A stretch of DNA of 25,355 nt from a virus: IMG/VR virus record IMGVR_UViG_3300017708_000169, positions 1 through 25,355 of that record; one strand, given 5' to 3'. The notes under the pieces were generated by a model. The model had not been told where the DNA came from. It searched no databases and was given only the letters and a program-made list of their open reading frames with translations. Of this stretch, positions 23,684-25,355 are shown piece after piece (position 1 is the stretch's first letter; the number at the start of each line of letters is the position of its first letter). A program made the translations under genes and the position numbers.

Positions 23684-23701
23684 GTTATTATCGATAATAA
23701 C
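23684..23701. promoter_or_regulatory. 18-bp palindrome, family site 8 (before 214-aa gene)
   Basis: GTTATTATCGATAATAAC, a perfect palindrome identical to site 6. It lies between the promoter at 23741-23768 and the SD of the 214-aa gene, so it would be inside the 5' leader of that mRNA. Confidence 0.88.
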
Positions 23702-23740
23702 AAGCTTAGGGAAACAGCTCTTATCCCTTTGCCTAATACC

Positions 23741-23768
23741 ATTATACCGGAAAACCCAAACGAACCAA
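23741..23768 (-). promoter_or_regulatory. Candidate sigma70 promoter of the 214-aa gene
   Basis: On the minus strand TTGGTT (23763-23768) and a perfect TATAAT (23741-23746) are 16 bp apart. The predicted start near 23734 gives a leader of about 80 nt containing palindrome site 8. Confidence 0.6.
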
Positions 23769-23774
23769 TAGCCA

Positions 23775-23786
23775 CAGACATGTCTG
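23775..23786. repeat. 12-bp palindrome CAGACATGTCTG, copy 2
   Basis: Identical to 22813-22824. It lies just upstream of the -35 hexamer of the leftward promoter at 23741-23768, a position suited to a regulator. Confidence 0.65.
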
Positions 23787-23954
23787 ACTACGATTATATA
23801 TGGCAAAAACTAGCATCCCACCTACCCCCACCCCCCCAGATACGCGACACGCGCACAACTATTGTATAATTTGATTTTACTCAAATATTTTTCAAATTTA
23901 CTGAAAACACGCGACCCCCTTTATTTTATCCCTCATATGTACTAATGTACGCCT

Positions 23955-24542
23955 ATGAGTATTCATATCGAACCCGAAGGTGGTATACCGATACCCCCAC
24001 CCATTAAGGGTAAGGACTTAGTAGAGCGCACGTCAGCCGCTTCTAAAACTATAGAGCTTCTATCGGAGCATGGGTTGGACGTGTCTGTATCCAGTGAAGA
24101 CAAAGATGTCTCCGCAAAGTTGGCAATGGCTTACGCCGCTGATCCAGTTAAGACATCTAAGAAGGCCACCCCCACCCGTACCTCCACCCTCACCCCCGCC
24201 ACACTGTTACTTACAGATAAGATTCTAAAAGATTTTGGTCATTCTGTAGTTCAAAGCGCGGCTCAAGTACGACACCTAGTGACAAACAAACTCGTAGAAG
24301 AGACAGAGAACGAGGATGCGAAGGTTAGACTCCGTGCTTTGGAGCTGTTGGGTAAGATCGCAGATGTGGGTTTGTTCGCAGAGCGCACTGAGGTGACAAT
24401 CACACACCAGTCTACAGACGATCTAAAGGACAAACTAAGGTCCAAACTAGCAAGACTTGTGGAACCTATAGAAGATGCAGTGGTTGTAGACACGAACGCC
24501 ATAGACTTAGACAAAGAGTTTGGTCTGAAAGATGACGAGTAA
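23955..24542 (+). CDS. terS: Putative terminase small subunit
   Basis: A 195-aa protein directly before the large terminase. The N-terminal half is Pro/Ser/Thr/Ala-rich and probably disordered. The C-terminal half has a helical segment RLRALELLGKIADVGLFAER (about 123-142) followed by EVTITHQSTDDLKDKLRSKL, a pattern common in small terminase subunits of aquatic phages. It should recognise the packaging start and regulate the large subunit. The ATG at 23955 is the first in frame; no SD is visible. Its 3' end overlaps the terL start by 11 bp. It is the first plus-strand gene right of the divergent region. The call rests on position and weak similarity. Confidence 0.7.
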   Translation: MSIHIEPEGGIPIPPPIKGKDLVERTSAASKTIELLSEHGLDVSVSSEDKDVSAKLAMAYAADPVKTSKKATPTRTSTLTPATLLLTDKILKDFGHSVVQSAAQVRHLVTNKLVEETENEDAKVRLRALELLGKIADVGLFAERTEVTITHQSTDDLKDKLRSKLARLVEPIEDAVVVDTNAIDLDKEFGLKDDE

Positions 24543-25355
24543 TCTAGCAGAAATTGCAACAGACATAGACTTCTCTCCAGAAGAGATACAACATATGCTG
24601 GACAATCTGGATCAGTTCGCACCCGAAGAACTTAAAGAGATAGATCGGATAGTCGAGGAGTTGTCTACGCGGAAGTCGAACACGGCTTCTAAGGACGATC
24701 TAATAGAATTTTGTAAACGTATGCAGCCAGATTATAAGGTTGGCAGACATCATCGCATCCTAGCGAATGAACTTATGGCACTGGAGGATGGGTCAAAAGA
24801 CAGGGTATGTGTTAACATCCCACCCCGCCACGGTAAGTCGCAGCTTGTGAGTATCTTTTATCCTGCATGGTTCTTGGGGCGTAACCCAAACAAGAAGGTT
24901 ATGATGGTCTCTCACACAACAGATCTTGCTGTGGACTTTGGACGTAAGGTTCGTAACTTGATAGCGACAGACGGGTATAGGGAAATCTTTCCAGATGTCT
25001 CCTTGGCAGTCGACAGCAAATCGGCTGGGAGGTGGAACACGAACTTCGGAGGTGAATATTTTGCGTGTGGTATCGGATCTGCTCTTGCTGGGAGGGGCGC
25101 TGATCTTCTGCTTGTTGATGATCCTCACTCTGAGCAGGATGTTATTAACGGAAACTTCTCAGTGTTTGATAAAGCCTACGAATGGTTCACATTTGGAGCG
25201 CGTACTCGACTAATGCCGGGTGGCAGAGTGGCGATTGTACAGACACGTTGGCATATGGATGACCTCACGGGGCGTGTAACCAACGATATGGTGAAGAATG
25301 AGCTGTCTGATCAGTACGAAATAGTGGAGTTTCCCGCACTTTTGGACTCTGATGA
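24532..25355 (+). CDS. terL: Terminase large subunit (3' partial)
   Basis: The first 274 codons of the packaging motor ATPase, running off the right edge. After a charged N-terminal extension (about 1-65), Walker A is PPRHGKS at 97-103 in the form usual for terminases. SALAGRGAD at 183-191 precedes Walker B LLLVDDP at 192-198, and VAIVQTRWHMDDLTGR follows at about 233-248, typical of the terminase_6-type ATPase. The C-terminal nuclease domain would lie beyond the window. The ATG at 24532 overlaps terS by 11 bp. An alternative Met at residue 22 would lose part of the extension. Confidence 0.93.
   Translation, partial: MTSNLAEIATDIDFSPEEIQHMLDNLDQFAPEELKEIDRIVEELSTRKSNTASKDDLIEFCKRMQPDYKVGRHHRILANELMALEDGSKDRVCVNIPPRHGKSQLVSIFYPAWFLGRNPNKKVMMVSHTTDLAVDFGRKVRNLIATDGYREIFPDVSLAVDSKSAGRWNTNFGGEYFACGIGSALAGRGADLLLVDDPHSEQDVINGNFSVFDKAYEWFTFGARTRLMPGGRVAIVQTRWHMDDLTGRVTNDMVKNELSDQYEIVEFPALLDSD

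Larger units (their letters stand above)
23653..23954. other. Divergent control region between early and late blocks
   Basis: No convincing gene in about 300 bp. It holds palindrome site 8, the leftward promoter at 23741-23768, a CAGACATGTCTG palindrome at 23775-23786, a C-rich run (about 23824-23837) and an AT-rich stretch with a rightward TATAAT at 23865-23870 that lacks a good -35. No promoter for the terminase genes can be assigned with certainty. Confidence 0.7.

Noticed and set aside
23780-23869. Plus-strand 29-codon frame beginning MSDYDYIWQK in the divergent region
   Set aside because: No SD is present and a frame of this length is expected by chance. The ATG is inside the CAGACATGTCTG palindrome.
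23865-23870. TATAAT as the promoter of the terminase genes
   Set aside because: No acceptable -35 lies 15-19 bp upstream, and the sequence is in an AT-rich stretch where a chance match is likely.
24263-24622. Minus-strand 119-aa frame across terS and terL
   Set aside because: Antisense to two coding frames with recognised features.

Overview
This window is a piece of a double-stranded DNA tailed bacteriophage genome (Caudoviricetes). The evidence is a terminase pair, a giant polyvalent virion-type protein, and a compact phage replication module: primase-helicase, gp2.5-like single-stranded DNA-binding protein, family A DNA polymerase, SNF2-type helicase, Cas4-like exonuclease and VRR-NUC nuclease. 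The gene set and the Leu variant of the polymerase resemble aquatic or marine phages. The host cannot be named from the sequence. No integrase, RNA polymerase, lysis gene or tRNA is visible.

Layout. The left end (to 5851, plus strand) is the 3' part of a giant gene, open at the window edge. It ends in a terminator that faces the opposing genes. From about 5950 to 23650 every gene is on the minus strand, so the early/replication region reads right to left. At 23653-23954 the strand switches at a divergent control region. From 23955 the small terminase and the start of the large terminase read to the right. Late packaging and structural genes therefore flank a convergent/divergent early block.

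Minus-strand block, in transcription order (right to left): an unknown 214-aa gene with its own promoter and UUCG-loop terminator; a 690-bp gene-free region rich in repeats and looking like an origin or control region; a zinc-ribbon protein with a near-consensus sigma70 promoter; a coupled trio (55, 60 and 311 aa); a MoxR-type AAA+ ATPase, two tiny proteins (29 and 44 aa) and a VWA/metallopeptidase protein, then 68-, 302- and 111-aa proteins ending at a strong hairpin; a small, apparently leaderless 80-aa gene under a palindromic operator; then the DNA-metabolism operon (225-aa unknown, VRR-NUC, 62-aa, HTH-DUF6378, DNA polymerase, Cas4-like exonuclease, 85-aa basic protein, SNF2 helicase, 131-aa protein, HTH protein, SSB, primase-helicase, 75-aa protein).

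The most unusual feature is a family of eight 18-bp palindromes of the form GTTATTA-NNNN-TAATAAC, all between 11.8 and 23.7 kb. Four sit directly in front of ribosome-binding sites at the only gaps in an otherwise overlapping gene array. They probably mark transcription units controlled by one phage regulator or RNA element. Second is the MoxR/VWA-metallopeptidase operon, a chaperone- or chelatase-like module with unknown partners. Third is the repeat-dense gap at 22.3-23.0 kb, with oppositely oriented TGTAACC clusters around an AT-rich core, a candidate replication origin.
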